Of a stretch of 12,283 nt of DNA, positions 1 to 6,912 are shown piece after piece (within the stretch, counting starts at the first letter, position 1; the number at the start of each line of letters is the position of its first letter). The notes beneath the pieces are model-generated. The model saw nothing but the letters and a program-made list of their open reading frames with translations. It ran no database searches and was not told the origin of the DNA. Source of the stretch: Cymbomonas tetramitiformis (Eukaryota > Chlorophyta > Pyramimonadophyceae > Pyramimonadales > Pyramimonadaceae); the NCBI GenBank assembly GCA_001247695.2, contig LGRX02034277.1, positions 1 through 12,283 on the forward strand. The letters are read 5' to 3'. A program made the position numbers and the translations under genes.

Positions 1-497
1 ACCCAAGTTGATGAGAAAAGCTGGCTGGACTTTTTTTGTTATGGAAGCACCCTGAAATAAGAAATATGGTGTTGGCTGCCCTATCTTAAGGGGCATTTCA
101 TGCACTTCATATATATTAAGAAATCTAGGCTGGAAATTTTACCAAAATGGTGTAGGCAAATGCTATTTTTATCAGATTTTTTAATAAAACTCTGCAAAAA
201 TCAAGGCACAGTGCAATATGATGCTTAGGTTCATACGACACTACAACATTATACATTCACCCAGAAAGGCTAAGTCCTGCTTTAATTCTTTCAACTGTGC
301 ACGACTCTCAGGGTCCATTTTCTAGGTTTTGAAAATTTTAAGAAATGTGGCTGGCTATGTACGGATGGCACGTGGATGGCTATGGAATATGCTGGCTGGC
401 TTAAAAGATCGCGGTCACTATTCTTAGCAGATTCCATAGGACGCTGGCGCTGGCCAGGGGGGCGGGGGGTACCCAAGTTGATGAGAAAAGCTGGCTG
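1..497. repeat. 27-bp direct repeat bounding an AT-rich interval
   Basis: The first 27 bases of the window, starting ACCCAAGTTGATGAG, recur without mismatch at 471-497. The interval between them (28-470) is AT-rich with T and A runs and several TGGCTGGCT or ATGGC motifs, ending in a G-rich stretch at 457-469. I see no convincing gene in it; the minus-strand frame at 291-476 has no recognisable domain. The layout could be one full period of a roughly 470-bp tandem repeat continuing to the left, or an insertion bounded by a long direct repeat. The window edge prevents a decision. Confidence 0.7.
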
Positions 498-538
498 ACC
501 TGGAATTTACGGTTTTCTTATAGGTGGGTGATTCTGCG

Positions 539-800
539 TATGCGATCTCCACTAGGCGTCGATCTTTTTGGACAGCACCATTAATTACCATGCGATGTTA
601 ACATGGATATCGCCATTACATCATATGACCGCAGGATCATGTGCGCGACAGTGCTTCGCTTTTTGCTTCCCAGCATGCCATGCCATGACGCGCGGGTGGC
701 GTCGTGGTACCTTGACGCGACTGTTGTGGCATTGTCATCATTAGCGTCTGGCGATCGTGAGATGGAACATTCGACTGTATCGCCCGTTGGGATTCGAGCT

Positions 801-839
<39 letters not shown>

Positions 840-848
840 ATTGACTAA
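539..848 (+). repeat. Satellite monomer 1 (short head, CTG x12)
   Basis: This first monomer begins at the shared TATGCGATCTCC and has the short head containing TCGATCTTTTTGGACAGCAC. It also has the variant TTAACATGGATATCGCC upstream of the conserved part. The left boundary is where similarity to the other short-head copies starts, so it may be truncated at its left end. Confidence 0.85.
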
Positions 849-1307
849 GGTACTAGGCCCGGTCGATCTTAAATTAAGATCTCCACTAGGCGCATCTGAC
901 GGTCAATGGGATTATTTATCTTGCCGACGTGGCACACTCGAGAGATCCGAACATGAACATCGAGTGTGCCATTCCATTAATGATTTGACATTTCTCGGAC
1001 CTCGCGTCTGCTATGCGATGTAAAAGCGAATCTATCTGATTCCGGAACATCGCGTCGGCCATACGATGTTTAAATCATTTTCGCCATTACACTATCTGAC
1101 CGTAAGATCAGGTGCGCGACAGTGCTTTGCTTTTTGCTTCCCAGCATGCCATGCCATAACGCGTGGGTGGCGTCGCGGTACATACACGCGACTGCAGTGG
1201 CAGTGTCATCGTTAGCGTCTGGCGATCGTGAGATCGAAAATTCGACTGCGTCGCCCGTTGGGATTCGAGCTTTGCTGCTGCTGCTGCTGCTGCTGCTGAT
1301 TGACTAA
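849..1307 (+). repeat. Satellite monomer 2 (long head, CTG x8)
   Basis: Long-head monomer of 459 bp, 435 bp without the CTG tract. It carries the 17-bp palindrome GATCTTAAATTAAGATC near its left end and the TTTAAATCATTTTCGCC variant in the middle. It has a few private substitutions, such as CACTATCTGACCGTAAGATC in place of CATCATATGACCGCAGGATC. Confidence 0.88.
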
Positions 1308-1762
1308 GTACTAGGCCCGGTCGATCTTAAATTAAGATCTCCACTAGGCGCATCTGACGGTGGATGGGATTATTTATCTTGCCGACGTGGCGCACTCGAG
1401 AGATCCGAACATGAACATCGAGTCTGCCATTCCATTAATGATTTGACATTTCTCGATCCTCGCGTCTGCTATGCAATGGAAAAGCGAATCTATCTGATTT
1501 CCGAACATCGCGTCGGCCATGCGATGTTTAAATCATTTTCGCCATTACATCATATGACCGCAGGATCATGTGCGCGACAGTGCTTTGCCTTTTGCTTCCC
1601 AGCATGCCATGCCATAACGCGTGGGTGGCGTCGCGATAAATGTACGCGACTGCAGTGGCACTGTCATCGTTAGCGCCTGGCGATCGTGAGATGAATCATT
1701 CGACTGTATCGCCCGTTGGGATTCGAGCTTTGCTGCTGCTGCTGCTGCTGCTGATTGACTAA
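1308..1762 (+). repeat. Satellite monomer 3 (long head, CTG x7)
   Basis: Long-head monomer of 455 bp, 434 bp without the tract; one G is missing at its left junction. It has the CGCGATAAATGTACGCG variant that is also present in monomer 8, which suggests the two share a closer ancestor than neighbouring copies do. Confidence 0.88.
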
Positions 1763-2092
1763 GGTAAGTACTAGGCGCTGTCGATCACAAATATGCGATC
1801 TCCACTAGGCGTCGATCTTTTTGGACAGCACGATTAATTACCATGCGATGTTAACATGGATATCGCCATTACATCATATGACCGCAGGATCATGTGCGCA
1901 GCAGTGCTTTGCTTTTTGCTTCCCAGCATGCCATGCCATAACGCGTGGGTGGCGTCGTGGTACATACACGCGACTGTTGTGGCACTGTCATCGTTAGCGT
2001 CTGGCGATCGTGAGATCGAACATTCGACTGTATCGCCCGTTGGGATTCGAGCTTTGCTGCTGCTGCTGCTGCTGCTGCTGCTGATTGACTAA
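1763..2092 (+). repeat. Satellite monomer 4 (short head, CTG x9)
   Basis: Short-head monomer of 330 bp, 303 bp without the tract, so about 132 bp shorter than the long-head form. It starts with GGTAAGTACTAGGCGCTGTCG, where long-head monomers have GGTACTAGGCCCGGTCG, and it carries the TTAACATGGATATCGCC variant. Confidence 0.87.
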
Positions 2093-2515
2093 GGTACTAG
2101 GCCCGGTCGATCTTAAATTAAGATCTCCACTAGGCGCATCTGACGGTCGATGGGATTATTTATCTTGCCGACGTGGCGCACTCGAGAGATCCGAACATGA
2201 ACATCGAGTCTGCCATTCCATTAATGATTTGAAATTTCTCGATCCTCGCGTCTGCTATGCAATGTAAAAGCGAATCTATCTGATTTCCGAACATCGCGTC
2301 GGCCATGCGATGTTTAAATCATTTTCGCCATTACACTATCTGACCGTAGGATCATGTGCGCGACAGTGCTTTGCCTTTTGCTTCCCAGCATGCCATGCCA
2401 TAACGCGTGGGTGGCGTCGCTATAAATGTACGCGACTACAGTGGCACTGTCATCGTTAGCGCCTGGCGATCGTGAGATGAAACATTCGACTGTATCGCCC
2501 GTTGGGATTCGAGCT

Positions 2516-2599
<84 letters not shown>

Positions 2600-2608
2600 A
2601 TTGACTAA
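2093..2608 (+). repeat. Satellite monomer 5 (long head, expanded CTG x27)
   Basis: Long-head monomer of 516 bp, 435 bp without the tract. The CTG tract at 2519-2599 has 27 uninterrupted units, about twice the next longest in the window. The rest of the monomer is ordinary, with GCTATAAATGTACGCG in place of the more usual CGGTACATACACGCG. Confidence 0.9.
2519..2599 (+). repeat. Pure (CTG)27 microsatellite
   Basis: Twenty-seven uninterrupted CTG units (CAG on the other strand). Pure CTG/CAG runs of this length can form slipped hairpins and are prone to length change in eukaryotes; that is known of the motif, not shown here. It is an obvious place for assembly or read-length error. Confidence 0.97.
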
Positions 2609-3032
2609 GGTACTAGGCCCGGTCGATCTTAAATTAAGATCTCCACTAGGCGCATCTGACGGTGGATGGGATTATTTATCTTGCCGACGTGGCGCACTCG
2701 AGAGATCCGAACATGAACATCGAGTCTGCCATTCCATTAATGATTTGACATTTTCTCGATCCTCGCGTCTGCTATGCAATGTAAAAGCGAATCTATCTGA
2801 TTTCCGAACATCGCGTCGGCCATGCGATGTTTAAATCATTTTCGCCATTACATCATATGACCGCAGGATCATGTGCGCGACAGTGCTTCGCTTTTTGCTT
2901 CCCAGCATGCCATGCCATAACGCGTGGGTGGCGTCGCGGTACATACACGCGACTGCAGTGGCACTGTCATCGTTAGCGCCTGGCGATCGTGCGATCGAAA
3001 ATTCGACTGTATCGCCCGTTGGGATTCGAGCT

Positions 3033-3077
<45 letters not shown>

Positions 3078-3085
3078 ATTGACTA
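2609..3085 (+). repeat. Satellite monomer 6 (long head, CTG x14), last of block 1
   Basis: Long-head monomer of 477 bp, 435 bp without the tract. It ends ATTGACTATG rather than ATTGACTAAG and then runs straight into the (TAAG)n spacer that holds the inverted-repeat element. Confidence 0.88.
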
Positions 3086-3098
3086 TGTAAGTAAGTAA
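3086..3098. repeat. (TAAG)n spacer left of the inverted-repeat element
   Basis: A short run of TAAG units directly abuts the left terminal inverted repeat. The same 11 bases, TAAGTAAGTAA, follow the right terminal repeat at 4960-4970. They can be read as an ambiguous target-site duplication inside a simple repeat: TAA is the minimum and 11 bp the maximum. Confidence 0.8.
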
Positions 3099-3132
3099 GG
3101 GCGCCCCTTTTTACAGTGTAGAAGTACGTGAC
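3099..3132 (+). repeat. Left terminal inverted repeat (34 bp)
   Basis: It starts GGGCGCCCC, then TTTTT, then ACAGTGTAGAAGTACGTGAC. It pairs with 4926-4959 with three mismatches, two in the outer GC run and one C/T in the ACAG/ATAG position. Confidence 0.85.
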
Positions 3133-3140
3133 AATTCCGG

Positions 3141-3194
3141 CGTACAACACAGGCGGGCGGGCGGGTTTTAATAGTGGGAATCGTTAACACTGGG
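3141..3194 (+). repeat. Left subterminal motifs repeated in direct orientation at the right end
   Basis: CGTACAACA followed by a GGGCGGGCGGG run (3141-3165), then TTAACACTGGG (3184-3194). The same motifs occur near the right end at 4906-4926 and 4862-4872. They are on the same strand there and in the opposite order, so they are not part of the inverted repeat itself. Confidence 0.65.
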
Positions 3195-3254
3195 CGTAAC
3201 ACTTAGCCCCATACGGAAGGCATGGACGCACCTATATTGGGGCCTTGGGAGCGG

Positions 3255-3340
3255 GCAAGCACCCCTTTCCAAGCACCACTCCAAGGCTTCCGCAAGCACC
3301 CCCTTCCAAGCACCGCCCTCCAAGCACCGCCCCTCCATGG
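3255..3340 (+). repeat. CAAGCACC short interspersed repeat, five copies
   Basis: The octamer CAAGCACC recurs five times with C/T-rich spacers. No gene is evident; the minus-strand frames here are compositional. Confidence 0.7.
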
Positions 3341-3383
3341 TGACGATATGAGCGGATCACGCGGTGGCAATTGACAGAAAAGG

Positions 3384-3411
3384 CTAATATATGATATATA
3401 CTGTATATTAG
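3384..3411. repeat. AT-rich inverted repeat (8-bp arms)
   Basis: CTAATATA at 3384-3391 pairs with TATATTAG at 3404-3411 around a 12-nt AT-rich loop. It could extrude as a small cruciform. Nothing nearby indicates a function such as a terminator. Confidence 0.55.
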
Positions 3412-3696
3412 GCTGGTGGAAGCACTTACAGGGTGTGACACCGTGATACACTGCAGACTAAGATGAGATAATAAAATAACTTTGGGGTTTTATTATCGCG
3501 GAACGAACTGGCGGAAGCAAGCTGACGTGGCACCTCGGGTCAAGGGGTGATCAGAGAGAGTGTGACTGCCCCCCACCTTATGGGGGGGGCTGAAAGTCTC
3601 ATCTCACATCAGCAATATGATATCATATCGAAATGTTGTGGTGATACGAAATATTGCGGATTCATGAATTGTAGCGCGGGTGAAGTGAAATAGCGT
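3412..3696. other. Element interior without a recognisable feature
   Basis: No gene or clear repeat is visible. It contains a C-run and G-run pair around 3570-3590, CCCCCCAC and GGGGGGGG, that could form a short stem around CTTAT. Confidence 0.4.
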
Positions 3697-3825
3697 GAGA
3701 AAGGAGGAAGAGGAAAATGGGAGAGGAAAAGGGAAAGGGGAAAGGGGAAAGAAACGAAGAAAGAAAGAAGAAAAAACTAGAGGAGGCGAGGGGAGAGGGA
3801 AAAAGTATGGAGGGAGGGGCAGGAA
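3697..3825 (+). repeat. Polypurine tract (about 129 bp)
   Basis: The plus strand is almost entirely A and G, with only a handful of pyrimidine interruptions. It includes near-mirror runs of GGGAAAGGGG and GAAAGAAAGAAG. Such tracts can adopt intramolecular triplex (H-DNA) in general; that behaviour is inferred. The Lys/Glu/Arg-rich plus-strand frame and Pro/Phe/Ser-rich minus-strand frame here are artefacts of composition. Confidence 0.85.
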
Positions 3826-3895
3826 CCCCCCCCCGCAATCCGCGACCCCCATATGCCGGGAGGCAGCGCTCCGAAAATCGCAGGATCCGATATAC

Positions 3896-4180
3896 GGCAG
3901 GATGGCATATTGATATTCAGCATGCCTCTACCTACCGCAACTTAAATTATTTGTACATTCAGCAGGATACAATTTTCAGCAGCATGCTGTATTTTTCACA
4001 TCGGGATATATTGTGCCTGTATTATTTCCTGCAGCACAATGACATACTCCCTGCAACACGGTGGTAGGATGTGGCAGGATGGCATATACAGCATGAGTGC
4101 ATGACTTTAGCTACCGCGGCTTCTAATATTTGTACATTGTGCATCATACATTTTAAAGCCGAATGTTGTATTATTCACTA
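3896..4180 (+). repeat. Degenerate tandem duplication, period about 177 bp
   Basis: GGCAGGATGGCATAT at 3896 recurs at 4073. It is followed in both copies, at similar spacing, by CAGCATG, CTACCGC, TTTGTACATT, ATACA and TGTAtt..CAC. The second copy fades after about 4180. Divergence between copies is substantial, so this is an old duplication within the element. Confidence 0.65.
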
Positions 4181-4268
4181 CAATATATATCATGGCCATC
4201 TTATTCCCTGCAACAGGATGCCATATTCCCTGCAGCACTACGATGGCACCCTGCAGCACGGTTAAATA

Positions 4269-4380
4269 TTTACTGCAACAGGGTAACTTGTTTACTGCGG
4301 CAAGGTAAAATGTTTATAATGGAGCAGGGTAACATGTTTACTGCAGCAACATGACATGTTCATTGCAGTAGGGTCCAATA
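4269..4380 (+). repeat. 22-bp minisatellite, five degenerate copies
   Basis: Units begin at 4269, 4291, 4313, 4337 and 4359 and read roughly TTTACTGCARCAGGGTAACATG with substitutions. The third unit is 24 bp long. Related CTGCARCA motifs extend upstream in less regular form (4030-4260). Confidence 0.75.
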
Positions 4381-4530
4381 TTTCCGGGAGGGACTTGCCC
4401 CCATTAATTTACACTGCAAGGAGTGATATATAATGCACTACGATTTGTCCAGCTGTCGCCACAACCGTCGAGCCATTTCATATATGTTCAACTACATCAG
4501 TTGCCATTAATTCTTAGCGGATGGCGGAAT

Positions 4531-4650
4531 GCCCGGATGCCCGGATGCCCGGGTGCCTGAATGCCCGGATGCCCGGATGCCTGAATGCCCGGATGCCCGG
4601 ATGCCCGGATGCCTGAATGCCCGGATGCCCGGATGCCCGGATGCCTGAAT
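4531..4650 (+). repeat. 8-bp minisatellite GCCCGGAT/GCCTGAAT, 15 units with higher-order order
   Basis: Exactly 120 bp made of fifteen 8-bp units. GCCTGAAT variants fall as units 4, 7, 11 and 15, separating runs of three, two, three and three GCCCGGAT-type units (the third unit reads GCCCGGGT). This shows amplification of 24-32 bp blocks rather than of single octamers. The His-Pro-Gly-Ile-Arg minus-strand frames result from the 24-bp multiple and are not taken as genes. Confidence 0.92.
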
Positions 4651-4861
4651 CCCACTCGGGACCAAAGATCGCCTTGGATCCCACGCAAAGTGTGATGCAC
4701 GTGTAAAAACAAACCATTTCAAAACCACATACAATGTGCGATATATCCGCAAAATTATTTGCGTTCAGAAAACGCTGCTGTCCATGCTGCCAAACCGTAA
4801 GAACTGAAGAATTCTCTTGAAAATTCCTCTCTGGAGCTCTCCTGGACTCTCCATCGTACTC
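4651..4861. other. Element interior without a recognisable feature
   Basis: Unique-looking sequence with no convincing frame, RNA gene or repeat. Confidence 0.4.
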
Positions 4862-4925
4862 TTAACACTGGGGGGTCAGAATCCTGCGTGACATGTGCCA
4901 TGTACCGTACAACAGGGGCGGGCGG

Positions 4926-4959
4926 GTCACGTACTTCTACACTATAAAAAGGGGGGGCC
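4926..4959 (-). repeat. Right terminal inverted repeat (34 bp)
   Basis: Read on the minus strand it starts GGCCCCCCC, then TTTTT, then ATAGTGTAGAAGTACGTGAC, matching 3099-3132 at 31 of 34 positions. It is followed at once by TAAGTAAGTAAGG. Confidence 0.85.
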
Positions 4960-5058
4960 TAAGTAAGTAAGGTAATTTACTTGGTGCCAAGATTATAAAG
5001 GTCAGAGGTAGGTAAGGTAAGGTAATTTGGTTTGGGTGAAGATTATAAAGGTCAGAGG
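4960..5058 (+). repeat. Spacer minisatellite (two units) with TAAG/GGTAA simple repeats
   Basis: Two units end in GATTATAAAGGTCAGAGGT. The first has the TTTACTTGGTGCCAA form and the second the TTTGGTTTGGGTGAA form. Both forms recur at 6315-6641. The spacer joins the inverted-repeat element to satellite block 2. Confidence 0.88.
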
Positions 5059-5375
5059 TCTAGGCGCTGTCGATCACAAATATGCGATCTCCACTAGGCG
5101 TCGATCTTTTTGGTAAGCACCATTAATTACCATGCGATGTTAACATGGATATCGCCATTACATCACATGACCGCGGGATCATGTGCGCGACAGTGCTTCG
5201 CATTTTGCTTCCCAGCATGCCATGCCATAACGCGTGGGTGGCGTCGTGGTACATACACGCGACTGTTGTGGCACTGTCATCGTTAGCGTCTGGCGATCGT
5301 GAGATGGAACATTTGACTGTATCGCCCGTCAGGATTCGAACTTTGCTGCTGCTGCTGCTGCTGCTGATTGACTAA
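5059..5375 (+). repeat. Satellite monomer 7 (short head, CTG x7)
   Basis: Short-head monomer starting TCTAGGCGCTGTCGATCACA, with the TTAACATGGATATCGCC variant. It differs from the others by CCCGTCAGGATTCGAAC before the CTG tract. Confidence 0.87.
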
Positions 5376-5798
5376 GGTAAGGTAAGGTACTAGGCCCGGT
5401 CGATCTTAAATTAAGATCTCCACTAGGCGCATCTGACGGTGGATGGGATTATTTAACTTGCCGACGTGGCGCACTCGAGAGATCCGAACATGAACATCGA
5501 GTCTGCCATTCCATTAATGATTTGACATTTCTCGATCCTATGCAATGTAAAAGCGAATCTATCTGATTTCCGAACATCGCGTCGGCCATGCGATGTTTAA
5601 ATCATTTTCGCCATTACATCATATGACCGCAGGATCATGTGCGCGACAGTGCTTTGCCTTTTGCTTCCCACCATGCCATGCCATAACGCGTGGGTGGCGT
5701 CGCGATAAATGTACGCGACTGCAGTGGCACTGTCATCGTTAGCGCCTGGCGATCGTGAGATGAAACATTCGACTGCGTCGCCCGTTGGGATTCGAGCT

Positions 5799-5837
<39 letters not shown>

Positions 5838-5846
5838 ATTGACTAA
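5376..5846 (+). repeat. Satellite monomer 8 (long head, CTG x12)
   Basis: Long-head monomer of 471 bp, 435 bp without the tract. It has extra GGTAA units at its left junction (GGTAAGGTAAGGTAC) and lacks about ten bases (CGCGTCTGCT) after CTCGATCC. The two changes offset each other, so total core length is unchanged. Confidence 0.87.
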
Positions 5847-6269
5847 GGTACTAGGCCCGGTCGATCTTAAATTAAGATCTCCACTAGGCGCATCTGACGG
5901 TGGATGGGATTATTTATGTTGCCGACGTGGCGCACTCGAGAGATCCGAACATGAACATCGAGTCTGCCAGTCCATTAATGATTTGACATTTCTCGATCCT
6001 CGCGTCTGTTATGCAATGTAAAAGCGAATCTGTATGATTTCCGAACATCGCGTCGGCCATGCGATGTTAACATGGATATCGCCATTACATCATATGACCG
6101 CAGGATCATGTGCGCGACAGTGCTTCGCTTTTTGCTTCCCAGCATGCCATGCCATAACGCGCGGGTGGCGTCGCGGTACATACACGCGACTGTTGTGGCA
6201 CTGTCATCGTTAGCGTCTGGCGATCGTGAGATCGAAAATTCGACTGCGTCGCCCGTTGGGATTCGAGCT

Positions 6270-6305
<36 letters not shown>

Positions 6306-6314
6306 ATTGACTAA
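5847..6314 (+). repeat. Satellite monomer 9 (long head, CTG x11), chimeric
   Basis: 468 bp, 435 bp without the tract. Its left half is the long-head type with GATCTTAAATTAAGATC, but in the middle it carries TTAACATGGATATCGCC, otherwise found only in short-head monomers 1, 4 and 7. This is a recombinant of the two monomer types, with the switch in the shared CATGCGATGTT. Confidence 0.85.
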
Positions 6315-6641
6315 GTAAGGTAATTTGGTTTGGGTGAAGATTATAAAGGTCAGAGGTAGTAAGTAAGTAAGGTAATTTGGTTTGGGTGAAGATTATAAAG
6401 GTCGCAGGTAGGTACAGTAAGGTAAGGTAAGGTAATTTGGTTTGGGTGAAGATTATAAAGGTCGTGAGGTAGTAAGTAAGGTAATTTACTTGGTGCCAAG
6501 ATTATAAAGGTCAGAGGTAGGTAATTTGGTTTGGGTGAAGATTATAAAGGTCAGAGGTAGTAAGTAAGGTAATTTACTTGGTGCCAAGACGATAAAGGTC
6601 AGAGGTATTTACTTCATGCCAAGACGATAAAGGTCAGAGGT
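6315..6641 (+). repeat. Spacer minisatellite, seven units of two interleaved types
   Basis: Seven units end in (GATTA or GACGA)TAAAGGTC. Units 1, 2, 3 and 5 have GTAATTTGGTTTGGGTGAAG. Units 4 and 6 have the TTTACTTGGTGCCAAG form, and unit 7 a derived TTTACTTCATGCCAAG. Units are separated by variable runs of TAAG and GGTAA. The last two units share GACGATAAAGG, so they are probably a recent local duplication. Confidence 0.9.
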
Positions 6642-6835
6642 ATGACATCACTGGTCGTGACGCCTGTTCGACAAACCGGTTACAGTAGTAGAACTGGGCG
6701 ATACCTTGACGCGTACCCGACAGGCCTGTTTCTGGTAGCGTTTTCGTTGGGAAAGAGCATTCCTAACGAAAAAATAAAAGGGAATCAGGATTTCCTATAT
6801 CACATTTCCTTGTTCGTTTTCTAAGTTTGCTAATC
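6642..6835 (+). other. Presumed upstream or 5' region of the myosin gene
   Basis: Non-repetitive sequence between the minisatellite and the first exon. A 60-codon plus-strand frame (6642-6824) has no recognisable domain. An AATAAAAG stretch at 6773-6780 is TATA-like in composition only. In the exon 1 frame there is no stop from 6767 onward, so an acceptor within this stretch and an additional upstream exon cannot be excluded. Confidence 0.4.
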
Positions 6836-6912
6836 ATGGCATCCACAGCGAGTGATCTGGTGAAGCTCCCGGAGCTTACGGAGAGCACCGTTCTGGAAAA
6901 CTTGCGCAAACG
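6836..6912 (+). CDS. Myosin exon 1 (residues 1-26)
   Basis: The chosen ATG has G at +4 and leads directly into the conserved myosin opening [20 protein letters not shown]. The exon ends after CG (phase 2) at a GTGCGA donor; reading on gives a non-myosin sequence and a stop at 6962. An upstream exon is possible because the frame stays open to 6767, so the start is less certain than the exon's identity. Confidence 0.8.

Larger units (their letters stand above)
539..3085 (+). repeat. Satellite block 1: six head-to-tail monomers with embedded CTG tracts
   Basis: Six direct copies of one sequence family lie head to tail. Each ends in CGCCCGTTGGGATTCGAGCT, TTG, a pure CTG tract and ATTGACTA(A). 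The tracts are at 804-839 (12 units), 1275-1298 (8), 1733-1753 (7), 2057-2083 (9), 2519-2599 (27) and 3036-3077 (14). Full-length monomers (2, 3, 5, 6) keep a 434-435 bp core once the CTG tract is subtracted. Monomers 1 and 4 have a shorter head. A reading frame ending in poly-Leu-Ile-Asp-stop recurs, but its start codon is lost in several copies and it matches no family I know, so I do not call it a gene. Confidence 0.93.
3099..4959. mobile_element. Non-autonomous DNA-transposon-like element with 34-bp terminal inverted repeats
   Basis: This 1861-bp segment is bounded by inverted 34-bp ends (3099-3132 and 4926-4959) matching at 31 of 34 positions, and is flanked on both sides by TAAGTAAGTAA. 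Removing it rejoins satellite monomer 6 to the GGTAATTT minisatellite, the same arrangement seen intact after monomer 9 (6306-6330). Ends beginning GGSC with a possible TAA duplication recall the PIF/Harbinger superfamily, but the simple-repeat target makes the duplication length uncertain, so the superfamily is inference. No transposase frame is visible inside. The interior holds short tandem repeats and a polypurine tract, so it would depend on a transposase supplied elsewhere. Confidence 0.72.
5059..6314 (+). repeat. Satellite block 2: three monomers with CTG x7, x12 and x11
   Basis: This block has the same family and orientation as block 1. The CTG tracts are at 5346-5366, 5802-5837 and 6273-6305. 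The block starts with a short-head monomer, as block 1 does, and is followed by the same spacer minisatellite. A repeating super-unit of short-head monomer, long-head monomers and spacer is therefore plausible. Confidence 0.93.

Noticed and set aside
603..848. Repeated plus-strand frame beginning MDIAITSYDRR and ending in poly-Leu-Ile-Asp, in several satellite monomers
   Set aside because: The ATG exists only in copies with the TTAACATGG variant. The frame survives because the CTG tract cannot shift it and the core is 435 bp, a multiple of three. No domain is recognisable and the copies are tandem satellite.
841..1023. Repeated frame beginning MTKVLGPVDLKL after each CTG tract
   Set aside because: It spans the satellite head only, is repeated identically with the array, and its ATG is part of the CTGATTGACTAAG junction in a non-protein context.
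2869..3150. Minus-strand poly-Ala frame over a CTG tract
   Set aside because: It is the other strand of a satellite monomer and CTG run, with no conserved start or domain.
3384..3411. Terminator-type hairpin
   Set aside because: The arms are AT-only with a 12-nt loop and there is no gene upstream to end.
3695..4067. Lys/Glu/Arg-rich frame over the polypurine tract
   Set aside because: Low-complexity composition alone keeps it open, and the overlapping frames are equally biased.
6642..6824. Small gene encoding a 60-residue protein just upstream of the myosin
   Set aside because: No recognisable domain or supporting signal; it is more likely 5' flanking or untranslated sequence.
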